NCBI GenBank assembly: GCA_030762175.1
Contig: CM060833.1
Location: forward strand, 160,801,501-160,865,500
DNA: 64,000 nt
Direction: 5' to 3'
Source: Metallyticus violacea
Lineage: Eukaryota > Arthropoda > Insecta > Mantodea > Metallyticidae
The notes under the pieces: model-generated
Seen by the model: only the letters and a program-made list of their open reading frames with translations
Database searches by the model: none
What the model was told of the DNA's origin: nothing
In this document: positions 50,350 to 61,930 of the stretch, piece by piece
Layout of the letters: each line of letters starts with the position of its first letter
How positions within the stretch are numbered: the first letter of the stretch is position 1
Made by a program: the position numbers and the translations under genes

Positions 50350-52539
50350 GTAAGTGGTGTTGCATGCAATTTAATCTAGTAATTTTTGCTCCATAATTAA
50401 CATTGATATTTGAAACATATAGTTGAGAATATAGTTAATTCTTATGGGCAATAGGTAGTAACGTTTGCATTGGTAGTATGATTAAATAATATTGGAGAGG
50501 GCTGTATGTAATATGTAGTCAAGCTTTCGGAATGAACACTTTGCCAACATGTTTCTAATTTTATTTGAAATGGGAGACTATTCTAAAAAGTATAGATAAA
50601 GTGAGAGCATATAGCTGTGTCCTGAACTTTAATTATTAATATTTGAACGTAAGCAGGCAAATGAGCAGTGTGCTTGAAGGAAACCACAAATGCTGTATAA
50701 AATGCTGTCAGTGATTCACTTCTTAGATGGCAGTTAGTTCAGATCATGAGAAAACAATACATGCATGAAAATGTTGATTCTCTCTCTATGCCTGTTAGTA
50801 AAATGTTTCCAATTACTTTGCATTGAATATATGTTCTTTTTTTTCTTTCATACAACAGGTAGGCACTAGTTTGGATATTACGTCTTGAAAATTACCTTCA
50901 TTGGCTTCAATAAACTTGTATATGCAATAATGAACTGAATTAACTTTCACTTCAAAACATGTTGCTTGTTAATGTATGATTATAAAATAGCAGCTCATTT
51001 AATCTTGATTTTTTTCATTTCAAATCCTAGTTAATAAATTCCAAAGCACAGAATCAAAAAGAAGGATGAAAGTGACTTTCAGTAGAGATGTGCTTTTTTG
51101 GATGCCATATTGGTTGATTTTGCAGACATTCATGTAGCACATTTGATGCATGTAGCCAAGTATTGAAACAATATGAAAATGTACTCATTGAAAATGAGAA
51201 CTGATTAAAACTAATATTGTGCTTAGAAATCTGTAATTTTATGTTTAAATTGTATCTATCACAGTAATTTTTGCAATTTCTGCAGTGTGCCATGCTTGCA
51301 AAAAAAATATGAAACAACCACCAAAATGTGTAATGTAGTTTAAACTAGTTACTAAGCAACTACCAAGTGTTATATGGCTGATGGAGTAATTTTTTTGCTA
51401 TGATCACATGGATGTTTTAATCCTTTTAAAAATTATCTAATTATTTAGAAAAGCTTCCTCATCTTATGAAATTCTTTCAGTTGAGGTAATTGTACACTGT
51501 TTGCTGAGCCATTTAATATCAGGTTTTATTTTTGGCAACTGAAACTTTGGATGAAAAGATGAGTTGTTTATTTTTGGCACTTGTTTACAAATGTGCAATA
51601 GCAGGGGTGTTGATGTGTTTGTGATTGGTGCTAGGGTACATGAGGTTTTGTTTTTTCTAATTGGTGCTGGGTTTAATATTGATACCCGTAGTTATTTCCA
51701 GGATGACAATTGGTCAGACTTTGGAGCGAATGTGAATGTTAGGGTGCAAGTTGTGGTACTTGTAAAGTATAAACTTTAGTTGTTGCAATACAGTGTGATA
51801 TTTTATAACATTGTAGTACAATTAAGGGTTATATAGATTGTACAATTTATAGAACAAAACATGTATTCAATAAAGAAATTCTAGGTTTTGTTGTGGAGTG
51901 TATTATTCAAAATATGCCAAAAAGGAAAATGTTATGTGCATGTTTTATAAATCTGCTAATTGGAGGTTTAGAGGAAAAAAATAATTTTTGTTTAGTTTTG
52001 TTGTGCCTTGCCAGGATCTTTTGCAGGAAGAATTGCAAATTTGCTCAATTTGTTGTGAATTGGTATTCCTTTTTGAGGGAGATTTTGCTAACCATGTATG
52101 CTGGAATGACACTGTGCAGTTTAGTGAAGATATACATGTGGGTGAGGCAAAATTTGGTCATCATTGTATCCTTCGGTATATTGAGAAATTTACAGATTTT
52201 CTTGCGTTTTGATACCTTTAACATGAAATTCAGGTAAGGTTAGTTGTAGATTAGCTGTGTATTTAAAATGTGTTTTCAATTTTGTTACAAAAACAATTTA
52301 AAATTGTTGATGTCTGTAAATATATTCTGCAAGTTGTATGTTGTAGCTCTTCTAAATAATTACCAGTTAAAATTGTGGAAGTTTTTCTTTTGTGCACAAT
52401 TCACAATGCAAACAGTAAACATTTAATATGCAATGAAGAATTACCCAGAATTTATTAACAGTTTAACAATATATATTTGATCATAGTAGTTGGCATAGTA
52501 GCACTGTTATCCTATTATAGCGGCAGAATGAATTTGCAT

Positions 52540-53200
52540 AGATAATTCAATGATGAAATCTCGATGTTCATGATAGAGTTTTGTTTTTATTCTAAAATTT
52601 TTTCCCAAATTACAGTTATTGTTGTTTTTAATAATTTAGGCTCCTTTTTATAGTTTTAATGTTTTGCCCCACAGATGTGCTGCAGCTCCTGATTTTTCAA
52701 TTTGTTTATAGGTAATATTTGTGAAATATTCTTTTATATGTATTTCAAAGTTTCTTTATGTCGTATATTTTATTGCAATTCTCACGGTTAAGTTGATGAA
52801 TATCTGCTTGCTTGTAATTTGGCACTGTATCTTTTTTATATATTTTAATACTAAATTTTATCTGGGAACCAATATGCTGTTGTATTCAATAAAGAGGCTA
52901 TCTTTTTGATATGATTTTAATACAGTTTTAATACTAAATTTGATTTGGGGAATCAATATGCTGTTATATTCTTTAAAGAGGTTTTTGAATTTATGTGCTT
53001 TTGAGTGATAAGTGAATTCTTGTACTTACTATTTTCATTCATTTTTGTCAATGTGAAAATATTTCTAATGGCCATAATTCTGTTAAATTTAGCAAATTTT
53101 TATCTACAAGAAAACTGTTACAACCATTTTGAAGAGTGTGTTGCTGATAAAATAAAAAAGGATAATGCAGTCACTCCTCTAGCAGGAAGTTTGCCTGGTT
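52540..53200 (-). mobile_element. Penelope-like endonuclease remnant with internal duplication
   Basis: The reverse strand near 52640-52740 gives KEYFTNITYKQIEKSGAAAH followed by LWGKTLKL, the helix after the GIY-YIG core. Further upstream on that strand a block around EYNSILIPQIKFSIKTVLK is present twice (about 52850-52900 and 52920-52985). Confidence 0.6.
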
Positions 53201-53344
53201 TAAAGTGATTCTTATAGAAATGAAACAATATTTGCTTTAAATCTTAAACAAACAATTGGAATTTAAAATTAATTTTGCCAGAACTAATACAGCAAAGCAA
53301 TTAATTTATTCTTAATTAGCTAGTGAGTCAATTGAATACTCATA

Positions 53345-54140
53345 TGCTCCACTTACGATTGAATTGTACAAAACATGTTTTACAGGCTTTTGCTGCATCA
53401 TCAGCTGTGAGTCAACTGCCGGATTTGTTGTTGGTTGAATGGACTTGGTGTATCTCTTGCGCACATTTTATGAACTTTTGATTTAATTTGTCTTCTGTTG
53501 GGATCTCGAAGTTCATAATCTTATCTTCATATTTTTTTATAAAAAATTTTTCCCATATTCCCAGCCCCAAGGTCCATCTACAAATTTCAATAATTTGACT
53601 TCCATTTTTATAACATGTTTATTACTGTAAAAGTGATGTGCAACCTCTGATTTATCTATCTGATTGTACCTGATGTTTCTCCAGAACCTAATTCCAATGC
53701 TTCTTTTAGTTTTACCAACATATACCTTGTTGCATTCTGAACGGTTGATTTGATACATTCCTGGCTTCTTCTCATCAGGTATTTTATCATCACTGGAGCT
53801 GAGCAGATTATTTAGGCTAATATTTTTCACTAGGGACAAAGCAATCCCAATCCCAAACTTTAGGAGTATTTTCTATAATTTTTAATTGGCCCAATGGTAA
53901 GTAAATTATATTTTATTTTTTTGCTGACAATATTGCAACCTGTTTTAACCTCTTCTCTTGTTTGAATTTCTTGGTTTTTTTTGGCTACAGCTTCTTGGCC
54001 ATATCCATATATTTTTGCCTTTTGTATTATGTGAGAGTACTCTTTGCTGTATTCAAACTGACTCATGGGTATGTTGTTGAGTCTAAGTGCTAAGCTGTTG
54101 AGAACAGCATGCTGTGTACTGTGGGTTTGAAGCCACTGGT
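53345..54140 (-). mobile_element. Penelope-like endonuclease part, reverse strand
   Basis: The frame 53537-53839 gives GMYQINRSECNKVYVGKTKR followed by SIGIRF and IRYNQIDKSEVAHHFY, a GIY-YIG domain with GMY and YVG. Upstream, 53860-54066 gives LNNIPMSQFEYSKEYSHIIQ, the connector after the RT. A decayed hammerhead-like core (CTGATGATGCAGC ... CTGTAAAACATGTT, reverse strand) is at about 53375-53412, followed outward by AAGTGGAGCATATGAG. Confidence 0.7.
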
Positions 54141-54640
54141 CTTTATGTAATTTTCAGTCTGCATATCCTTTCTTATAATCCAAATTTCAAATTATTACCT
54201 TTTATAAAATGCAAACTCCCAACATCCCTTCTAAAATGGTTGCAGTCTCTGAAACTAAGCAACAAGGAGATGAGGAATATATCTAACTTATCGAAGTCTG
54301 CATCATTCAGAATTTCTTCAGGTTTAGTGGTGAATTTCACAAACAAGAAGCAGATTTAGCTATAGGGAATCCATTATCACCTTTTCTAGCTGATTTGGGT
54401 ATGAGTAATTTAGAAATGCACATCACCAAATCATTTCCATACATTTTTAAAGTTTGGTACAGATACGTGGATGATATCTTTGAGGTGGTTAATAATAAAT
54501 GCTTGGATGATGCTATGTAATTACTAAACCTGCAAGATAAGGAAATTAAATTCACTTTGAAATGGAACAAGACATGATTCCTTTCCTGAACTTAAAGATT
54601 ATAAGAACAGGTAATAATTTTAAATTCAATTTTCTCATCA
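54141..54640 (+). mobile_element. Penelope-like RT fragment, forward strand
   Basis: The forward strand gives NPLSPFLADLGMSNLEMH near 54370-54425, then FKVWYRYVDDIFEVVNNKCL near 54447-54505, with the catalytic YVDD. It faces away from the reverse-strand copy that ends at 54140, so the two form a head-to-head pair. Confidence 0.7.
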
Positions 54641-55560
54641 ACTGTCCATAAATTCCAGATAGTATGGCTTCTACTTGTAACGCATCACTAATTAGTACCT
54701 TTTCGTCTATGTGTTTCAAGTCTCTGAAGGTAACAGCTTTAGGCATCTGTAGGTCATAAGCAACACAGAAAATGTCATGGGCAGAAAAACCTGGTACAGA
54801 TACCTGGCCATGAATTACTACTCTGTCAGAATAATTTGTTATAATTAAATCTAAAATAGTGTCGGTAGTGGTTATAGAAGGAATAGGATTTGGGGAAAGG
54901 ATTGTCATACCACTGCACTGAAATAGCATCACAAGTTCTATGGTAGGTTGTGTTCATCATGACTTTAGTATTGAATTCTCTCATAGCAATAACCTGTTCA
55001 TAATTTGGCAAAAATTTATTAAGGTCATCTCAATTCATCTAAATACTTTATGTTTGGAGGTTTGTACACTATAAATGTCAAGCATTTACGATAGGTAGCA
55101 TTAATTTATATAAAGAGTATTCAGTAGAACTATGATAAATTATTTTGGGTTGTAGATGAGATCTAACGAAAGCTGCTACTCCCTCACCTCCTTTGTCAAG
55201 ACAGCCAACACGGAGAAGAGAATAGCCAGGATCATGGACAAGTGCTAAAGAAAGAGATGCTTTCAACCAAGTTTAAGTTTCTGAAATAAGAATACAGTGT
55301 ACATGGAGAGGAGAGAAAAGTTCGTAAAACTCATCAAAGTAGGACAACAGGCTCTAGGCATTCATGTGAACAATTTGCAAAGAATTGGCGTGATGTGAAA
55401 GAATGGATTTTAGACTAGCAGTTGGCAAGTGAAAGCTGGGAAGGAATTAGCATCCTAATGAGATTGAATAGCTATAGTCAGTATCCTCAAGGACTGCCAA
55501 CTTTGTTCATCTGTCAGTTGAAAAAGAAATTATCCGAACATAACCTAATTGAAATTACTA
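54640..55560 (-). mobile_element. LINE APE-type endonuclease remnant
   Basis: The reverse-strand frame 54552-54932 gives TILDLIITNYSDRVVIHGQV followed by SVPGFSAHDIFCVAY and AVTFRDLKHIDE. This is the end of an APE endonuclease (LLDxIIT...GLSDHDxIxxxY) with SDHD changed to SAHD. Upstream, KASLSLALVHDPGYSLLRVG at about 55205-55265 and GEGVAAFVRSHL are the domain start (ETWLK..VPGYxLLRADR..GGGVAxY). Several frame breaks. Confidence 0.65.
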
Positions 55561-56004
55561 AAACTGATTGTACATACCTGAGGGGTGGCAGATAATTTTT
55601 GAAAGCTCTTGGTACTTATGCATTTTTTCCTTGCTTTCTCCCTATTTTCCTGTATAGGATAGGCAGATGAGTTAAGAGAGCACTTGATGCTGGATTTGGT
55701 AATGTTAGAACCTTCTCTTGTGCTTCTTGGTCTCTAATTCTCATTTGACAAATTTTAATATCAGGTAACTTATAACATTTAATTTGATTCATTATGAAAA
55801 GTTGATATATTTCAGGCCAGAAACTCCCCATTTTACATCTAGGAACTATAATCACTACCAAGGCTTTCTTTTGGTATTAAATGCTTGAGATTTGTGGGTT
55901 GCTTTTTTCTAATTTGGTACCAATGATTGGTAGCCCAGATATTTTTTTTTTTTTTTTTTTTTAAATGAACTATTAAGTATTCTATAGCAAATTACTTTTA
56001 TCGG

Positions 56005-56299
56005 TCCTAATGGTGGAGTGGTAACCATATTTGCCTTCTAAACCCAAGATCGCGGGTTCAAACCCGGCCAGGATCGATGGATTTTTTTCGGGTGTCAAAA
56101 TCGTAAGTATGGTTTCCTTCGGAAGAGAAGTAAAGCCATGGATCCAGTGTCATACATTTACGGCACGATAAAGAATTTCAAGCCTGAAAGAAGAGCAAAA
56201 GAGCCTCTGAGCAAAATTTATCGGCCGTTTCACGCGCTGAATAGAATTGACGCTGATGACCTGTGATGTTAAAGACTGTTCGTAAATAAATATAAAAAA
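56005..56299 (+). repeat. tRNA-derived SINE, family 2, copy 1
   Basis: The 72-base head folds like a tRNA: TCCTAAT/GCCAGGA as a (mutated) acceptor stem, TGGTGGAGTGG as A box, GGGTTCAAACCC as B box, and CTTCTAA where the anticodon loop would be. The body (TTCCTTCGGAAGAGAAGTAA, ATTTACGGCACG) and the AAATAAATATAAA tail follow. The acceptor is nearly complete, so it is a young-looking copy. Confidence 0.8.
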
Positions 56300-56350
56300 A
56301 TTATTTATGAGGAAGTCATTCAAATTTCACTAGTTTTATTCCATTTACTT

Positions 56351-56389
56351 GGACATGTTTCGAAGGCAAATTTCCTTCATCATCATCAG
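56351..56389 (-). ncRNA. Hammerhead ribozyme-like motif
   Basis: Reverse strand: CTGATGA followed by TGAT, stem II GAAGG/CCTTC, GAAAC-AT-GTC. An additional GAT triplet sits between the core and stem II compared with 30412-30445; otherwise intact. Confidence 0.42.
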
Positions 56390-56404
56390 TGGAGTGGAAC
56401 TGTG

Positions 56405-56439
56405 CTGATGATGAAGGAAATTTGTCTTTGAAACATGTC
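56405..56439 (+). ncRNA. Hammerhead ribozyme-like motif
   Basis: CTGATGA-T, stem II GAAGG with TCTTT (weakened), GAAA (56430-56433), C-AT-G and the GTC triplet at 56437-56439. Confidence 0.45.
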
Positions 56440-56912
56440 CAAGTAAGTGGAATAAAACTAGTGAAATTTGAGTGACTTCCTCATAAATAATTTGTTATAT
56501 GATATATTTTATTGCGAAAATCCAAAACTATTCAAATTTAAATTAAGTATTAATTCTATCTCTAAAGGTTAATTTCAGTGCAATAATGAGCTGCTTGATT
56601 TATTACTGGATTAAATTATCTAACAAGTTCCTGAGACCCAGCACATACTCCATTTCCATTATTGTCGGGAAGATTCGAGCAGGCTTTCAGATTTCAAGAG
56701 CTTTTCACTGCATCATTTAGAATGTGATGTATTCCTTATGAGTTTTCTAAAGGGAGCTGTGTGTGTGTATATGCATGCATGCACATACATGTATTTGAGA
56801 GACACTGTTCAGCAGGTGCGGAACAATTTACTATACTTTGCTTCTCTTTAACTTATTCCAAATGTCAACAGTACAGGTGGTCTTTGCCATCTTTCATTAA
56901 TAGGTGTATTGA

Positions 56913-57200
56913 TCCTGGTGGTGTAGTGGTAACCATACTTGCCTTCTAAACCCAAGATTGCAGGTTCAAACCTGGCCAGGATTGATGGATTTTTTCGGGC
57001 ATAAAAATCCTAAGTATGGCGTCCTTCGGAAGGGAAGTAAAGCCGTGGGTCCCGTGTCATACATTTATGGCATGAAGAACCTCAAGCCTGAAAGAAGGGG
57101 TCACTAAGCAAAATTTGTTGGCCATTTCACACCCGAAATTGAATGGGACCTGATGACCTGAGATGTTTAAGAGTGTCCGTAAATAAAACAAATATAAAAA
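56913..57200 (+). repeat. tRNA-derived SINE, family 2, copy 2
   Basis: The head TCCTGGTGGTGTAGTGGTAA has a perfect acceptor partner GGCCAGGA 60 bases on. A box TGGTGTAGTGG, B box AGGTTCAAACC, same body as 56005 and an AAATAAAACAAATATAAA tail. Confidence 0.8.
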
Positions 57201-58139
57201 AAAATTAATAGGTGTAAACAGAACTATTTTTTGCCAGTGTTAGTTTGTTGTTAGTGATAATTTATTCTTATACGTTTAAAGAATTTCAGTAAATTTTTGT
57301 TTTCATTAACATGTGAAATGGAATGCATGATAGTGTTCAGGCATCCAAAGTTAAAGCATCAAATAATCATGAACTATAATGTGGGAGGTTACTTCTCAGG
57401 TTAACCATTCGTGTTTCATAATGACATGGGCACGTGTGACTTGGTTGCTGTAATTGCTTGTTGCTTGATCTTGCATAGTGAAGAGAACAGTGATAATCTA
57501 CAGTTTGTTTGTTAATACAGTTCGCTATTTTAGATTATAACTTTATCTATATAATTTTTTGCATGAATATAGCAGCTAAATAGTTCTGCCAAATGTTCAA
57601 CAAGGTACACCTATGGTATTAACAACATTAGCGAATGAGGGGAAGGCAATGCAGAAAGGATTTTCTCAATATGCTGAGTAAAGTAGAAAAAGAAACTCAT
57701 TTTAATAGGAATATTCGAGGTGCCATTGAGATGCACAAAAACAAGAATAACATTAACAAAATTACAGTATTTAAATAGTTTTTGGAAGCCCTTTGTAGAA
57801 AGGCATGCTATTGGGTTCAGCCAATAAGTTCAGGTAGGAGGGGTTGTAAATTTTCCATCTATTGCATCAGTGAACTATAGATAAATAGTGATTTAATTTG
57901 AACTATATAGCAAGAGCAAATAAATTTTGGCCTTGATAAAAATGTAAAAATATTTTCAATTTTATCCCTTTAATTGCTTTAAAGATCCTGCAGTAAAAGC
58001 ATGCAACTGTTACCAATGTTCTCTGGAACAGGATCTGGAGACTATAGAATTTCTGATTGAAACTATTACACTCAATTTTTTAATGCGTGCTAAGGAATGT
58101 TTTAAAAAAGCAAGAAATATATCTTAAAATTGTAACATT

Positions 58140-59420
58140 TTTCATATTGAATGCCATGTTGCAATTGGTTTTATTTTCTCCGCAAATTTCTTCTTTGTTA
58201 ATTAACATTGTAAATATTGTACAAGTTCATTATATGTTCTGATAGCCAATAACTAAGAATTTCAAAAGTTTTTATCATCACAACTTCCGAAGGCACACTC
58301 TTTGGCATTGCAAACAAAGTGTATCCTCCGAACCATTTCTGGAATGGCCAATGTATCTTTATAGGTTGGGACTGCTTTTACGGTACTAAAAAATCACAAA
58401 CCTCAAAAATGGTTCTTCACTCTTGAGAAAAGGAAGTCACATATTGCCAAGTTGCGAATGTAAGAGGAGTGCATTATTTTGCTTCAATAAATAAGTAAAA
58501 TTAGATGAAGTCAATATTTTTCAAGCCATGTTGTTCATAGATAGTATGTTATTTTCTCCACAAAATAGACATTTTTTAAATTTTTTATTAATATTGTAAA
58601 TATTGTGAAGGGTCATTAGATGAGTTTTGATACTCAACTAAGAGTCACAAAGAAGTTTTGTTCATCATAACTTCCCAAAGCACACTCCTTCACATTGAAA
58701 ACAAAGCTCTATCCACTAGAACCATTTCTGGAATGGCAGCCAATGCCTCTTTGTAGGCTGAGACTGATTCTTCAGGACTGGAAAATCAACAATCAAAGGT
58801 GGGAAATCATGGATGGGAAAAAGAATCTCATGTTGCCAAGTTGTGTCTGTGTGGCAAATGCATCAATAGTTTTGCTTCTGTACACTCAAAAATATCTGTG
58901 TGGTGTTTGACAGTGTGAGCAGGTGCATTGTCGTGGTACAGTAATATGTCCTTTAGCCCAATGTTTGGATTCTGTTCAAGGAATTTTTCACACACATGGG
59001 AAAATAGGTCAGTGTAACACTTAGCAAAACTTTTGGATTTTGTAAAGCAACAGCACTAATCACCTGTTGGAAAAAAAGTGGTTACAGTTTTCTTTCCGGC
59101 ACTCCTTGCCCTTTAGACTTTCATCAGAAAAGACCCAAATGGATGACTGATTCTTAGTTTCATATCATACCGGTAGATCCAAGTTTCTCCTCTTCTGACA
59201 ATGTTGTATACATGTGGGACTCCCCTTTGTTGAATCTCAGAAGCATTTCATCATTCCATTCTGCAGATTTTTGCCTTTTAATTCACCTGTTGGTCACCCA
59301 TCTTGATCTCTGTTTTTTATTATTATTATGATTATTATAATTTTTTTTTTTCCTCACCAATAATTGTTCATGAACAGAGAAACACTTAGCAAACTGATTT
59401 TCAGATCTAGCTTTAAAACC
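58140..59420 (-). mobile_element. Mariner-like transposase pseudogene with internal segmental duplication
   Basis: Reverse-strand text gives WVFSDESLK near 59130 (first DDE aspartate), KDILLYHDNAPAHTVKHHTD near 58905-58960 (second aspartate block) and EESVSAYKEALAAIPEMV near 58720-58775 (C-terminal helix). The C-terminal stretch is present twice, at about 58140-58490 and 58520-58875. The copies share TTTCTGGAATGGC, ACAACTTCC or ATAACTTCC, GGCACACTC or AGCACACTC and TTGCCAAGTTG in the same order. Confidence 0.65.
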
Positions 59421-60085
59421 TTTTAATCCAAACTTGGATCTTTGATAATTTGTTCTGCACTTGAGATGCTTTTTTCAGATGCAGTTGGCCTGTCTCTCTA
59501 CTTTGCACCTTTAAGAGATTATTGTCCCCCGTTAAATTCTTGAACTAACAGAATACTGATAATTTAAAGGAGATAGATTGCCGAAGTTTTATGTAGATAC
59601 AAGCTTAAAAATACATTTTTGTATTTAACTAAGCTAGTACAAGGAATTTGAAAAAGATGGGTGTCAGAGGCCAAGAAAAAATGCTATTTTATTTTTGGTT
59701 GAAATCAAATTGTTTTTACCATAACTATGTTCCCTCACTTTCTTCACTACACAATGAATTGCTGATCTAAGAAGTGAGTGACTTGCTTAACCATATAATT
59801 TGTAGTATACATTCTTAGAATATTTTCATTTTACCATCTTCACGTATCCCCAGGAAGAATAAAGGAATGAAATTCCTTTGTTATGCAGATAATAAAATAA
59901 AACTACATTCTGCAAGAGATTGACAAAATACAAAATTATATCTAAATTAATAATTTAATCACTGCATCATTTAAGAAGAAATTAAATTGTAGTCGCCCTT
60001 TGTCTCTTGTCATCTCATCCATCTTTACCAACATATAAGCAGTTATTGTGTATTCTTAAAAAAATTGTAGAATGCCTTTTTTTCC
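59421..60085. other. Atx2 intron 2, nothing recognised
   Basis: AT-rich, no nameable repeat or motif. Confidence 0.35.
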
Positions 60086-60089
60086 AGCT

Positions 60090-61345
60090 TTGCTTTTCTT
60101 TAGTTCAGTTCCTGGAGCAGCCAAAGAGACCTATAAACATAGAACTTGTCATATACAATTATCACAGTAGCATTCAATTTACATTTACAAAAAAAATTGT
60201 CTATATCTACATAAATAATTACAATAAAAATGAAAAATAACACCTAGAACAACTCAACCAAACAATAAAAACAGACAAGTCACTTAATCATACACATTTT
60301 ACTATATACATGTTTACATATACATTGATATATTGTCACTCATATATTCCTTTCCAGAATAATAGGCCTTTTTACATAAGTTATTTTCTAAGAGCAGATT
60401 TAAAGGAATTATCATTGTTTATTAAGACTTTTAGGCTAGAGGGAAGAGCATTGCGTACTAAAATGCATTCATAATAAATGCCTTTTTGATGGCATGAAAG
60501 TGTTGAAGTTCGGCGATGTAGATTTGCTTTTTGTCGAGTATTCTTGTCATGTATATTTTGATTTTGAACAACTTTTTGTTTATTTCTTATATAAAAGTTC
60601 ATGAGGGATAAAATATATTCACAAGGAAGAGTTAAAATTTCAAATTTTCTAAAGAGGTTTCTGCATGAATGTCTGCTATGCGTACCAGCGATTATTTGTA
60701 TGACTTTTTTCTGTAACAGGAAGACACGTTCACTTTTAACAGATTTTTCCCAAACTATTAGACCGTACCTCATTATTGAGTTGAAATAAGTATAATAAAC
60801 TAGTTTTAAAATCTTAATTGGCTCCAACATTACTAATGTATGTATTGCATAGCATACACTGCTAAGTTTAGGTATGTTAAGATCAGTGGGATCTTTCCAA
60901 TTCAGATGGTTATCAATTATTAAATCAAGGAATTTAATATATTTGGGTTGTAATAATATCCTATCTGTAATTGTGGATATGGAGATCTGTGATTGATGAA
61001 TTTCATAACATTTGTTTTATCTAAATTTAGAGACAATTTATTTGCTTTGAACCATACACACAATGAACTTAGAACCAGATTTAGTTTAATGGCACAATCA
61101 TTAAAGAAAGCTCTTTCCATTTATCAATATGCTTGTGTCATCTGCAAATAGAACAGCATTTCCTACATCTTGAATAGATAAGGAGGAAAAAGAAGAGGAC
61201 CCAGAACAGATAAATGGTTCATCATTATTAATAATGGCTGATTTTTCCCAGACTGCAAACACTTGTAAAAAGAAAAATGCACCATCAAATATAAAGTACC
61301 AAAAAATGATGTAAACAAAATTGCAAAAGAAAACGTTGAACAACT
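60090..61345 (-). mobile_element. LINE (same family as 45250-48830), RT and 3' end
   Basis: Reverse-strand frames, 5' to 3': DVGNAVLFADDTSILINGKS near 61110-61170 with the catalytic FADD, LVLSSLCVWFKANKLSLNLD near 61025-61085, and the C-terminal part in the frame 60381-60830 (LKLVYYTYFNSIMRYGLIVW, LLQKKVIQIIAGTHSRHSCR). The 149-codon frame is intact. The 3' UTR runs to about 60090, where CTCCAGGAACTGAACT mirrors the 3' end of the other copy. The 5' part is missing, as is usual for LINE copies. Confidence 0.75.
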
Positions 61346-61379
61346 GTGTAAATATTATTTTATTAGAAATAAAAAAAAA

Positions 61380-61930
61380 AACATGGCAGTCCTATCTCCG
61401 AATAACAATTAGAATTTTTAGGCATGCTATGATTGATTCCAAAATAGAATTGGTAAGTGGGCAGAAGTTCACTTAGGCACTGTGCCAGAAACAGTTTTGT
61501 TCATGGCCACCCTCCTCCCTCAGAGAGAACAGATAAATGCTGTATTTGGATAAAATGAACCTTTTATACATCTGTCAAGAGCAGCATGAGCTGAGTTCCC
61601 CGGCTGCAATAGTTGTACTTGACTGCACCTATAAGATTTCTGAAACTGCAAACCCTGGTAATAATGCATAAATTGCAAATATTTATGTATTTTTGCAATG
61701 TGAGATTCATAAGAGAGTTTCATAAGTTAGGTTTTAATTGGTGTGCCTCATAGTATATCATAAATTTGCAAACCATTATAGAGTATGAAATTATTTGCAG
61801 GTGCAAAACCGTGGTGCTGCTTGCAAATTAATGCTTTGTATGAGTACCTGAGCTAATAACACACTGAGTGATAAGCGTAAAATTATAAGTACAATAGCCA
61901 AAAAATTCTATAGTAAATATTAATATTTAA
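61380..61930. other. Atx2 intron 2, nothing recognised
   Basis: No nameable element. GCAAACCCTGG and GCAAACCATTA fragments recur but do not define a repeat. Confidence 0.3.

Larger units (their letters stand above)
56300..56505. repeat. Minimal Penelope-like inverted pair with two hammerhead-like motifs
   Basis: Two 95-base arms meet near 56395. Each reads outward as motif, then GTCCAAGTAA, then AATAAAACTAGTGAAATTTG and CCTCATAAATAATTTGT. It abuts the SINE at 56299. The same end family occurs at 29560-30520. No coding sequence remains between the arms. Confidence 0.75.

Noticed and set aside
50860..50890. A splice acceptor (ACAACAG) followed by GTAGGCACTAGTTTG as Atx2 exon 3
   Set aside because: The frame required by the phase-0 junction stops within ten codons and has no LSm-like residues.
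56005..56080. Possible genuine tRNA gene
   Set aside because: The tRNA-like head continues directly into a SINE body shared with three other copies, the anticodon stem does not pair, and the acceptor stem has mismatches. It is a SINE head.
60381..60830. A 149-codon intact frame as a host gene
   Set aside because: It matches the C-terminal part of the LINE at 47177-48830 and is in line with RT text further upstream on the same strand.
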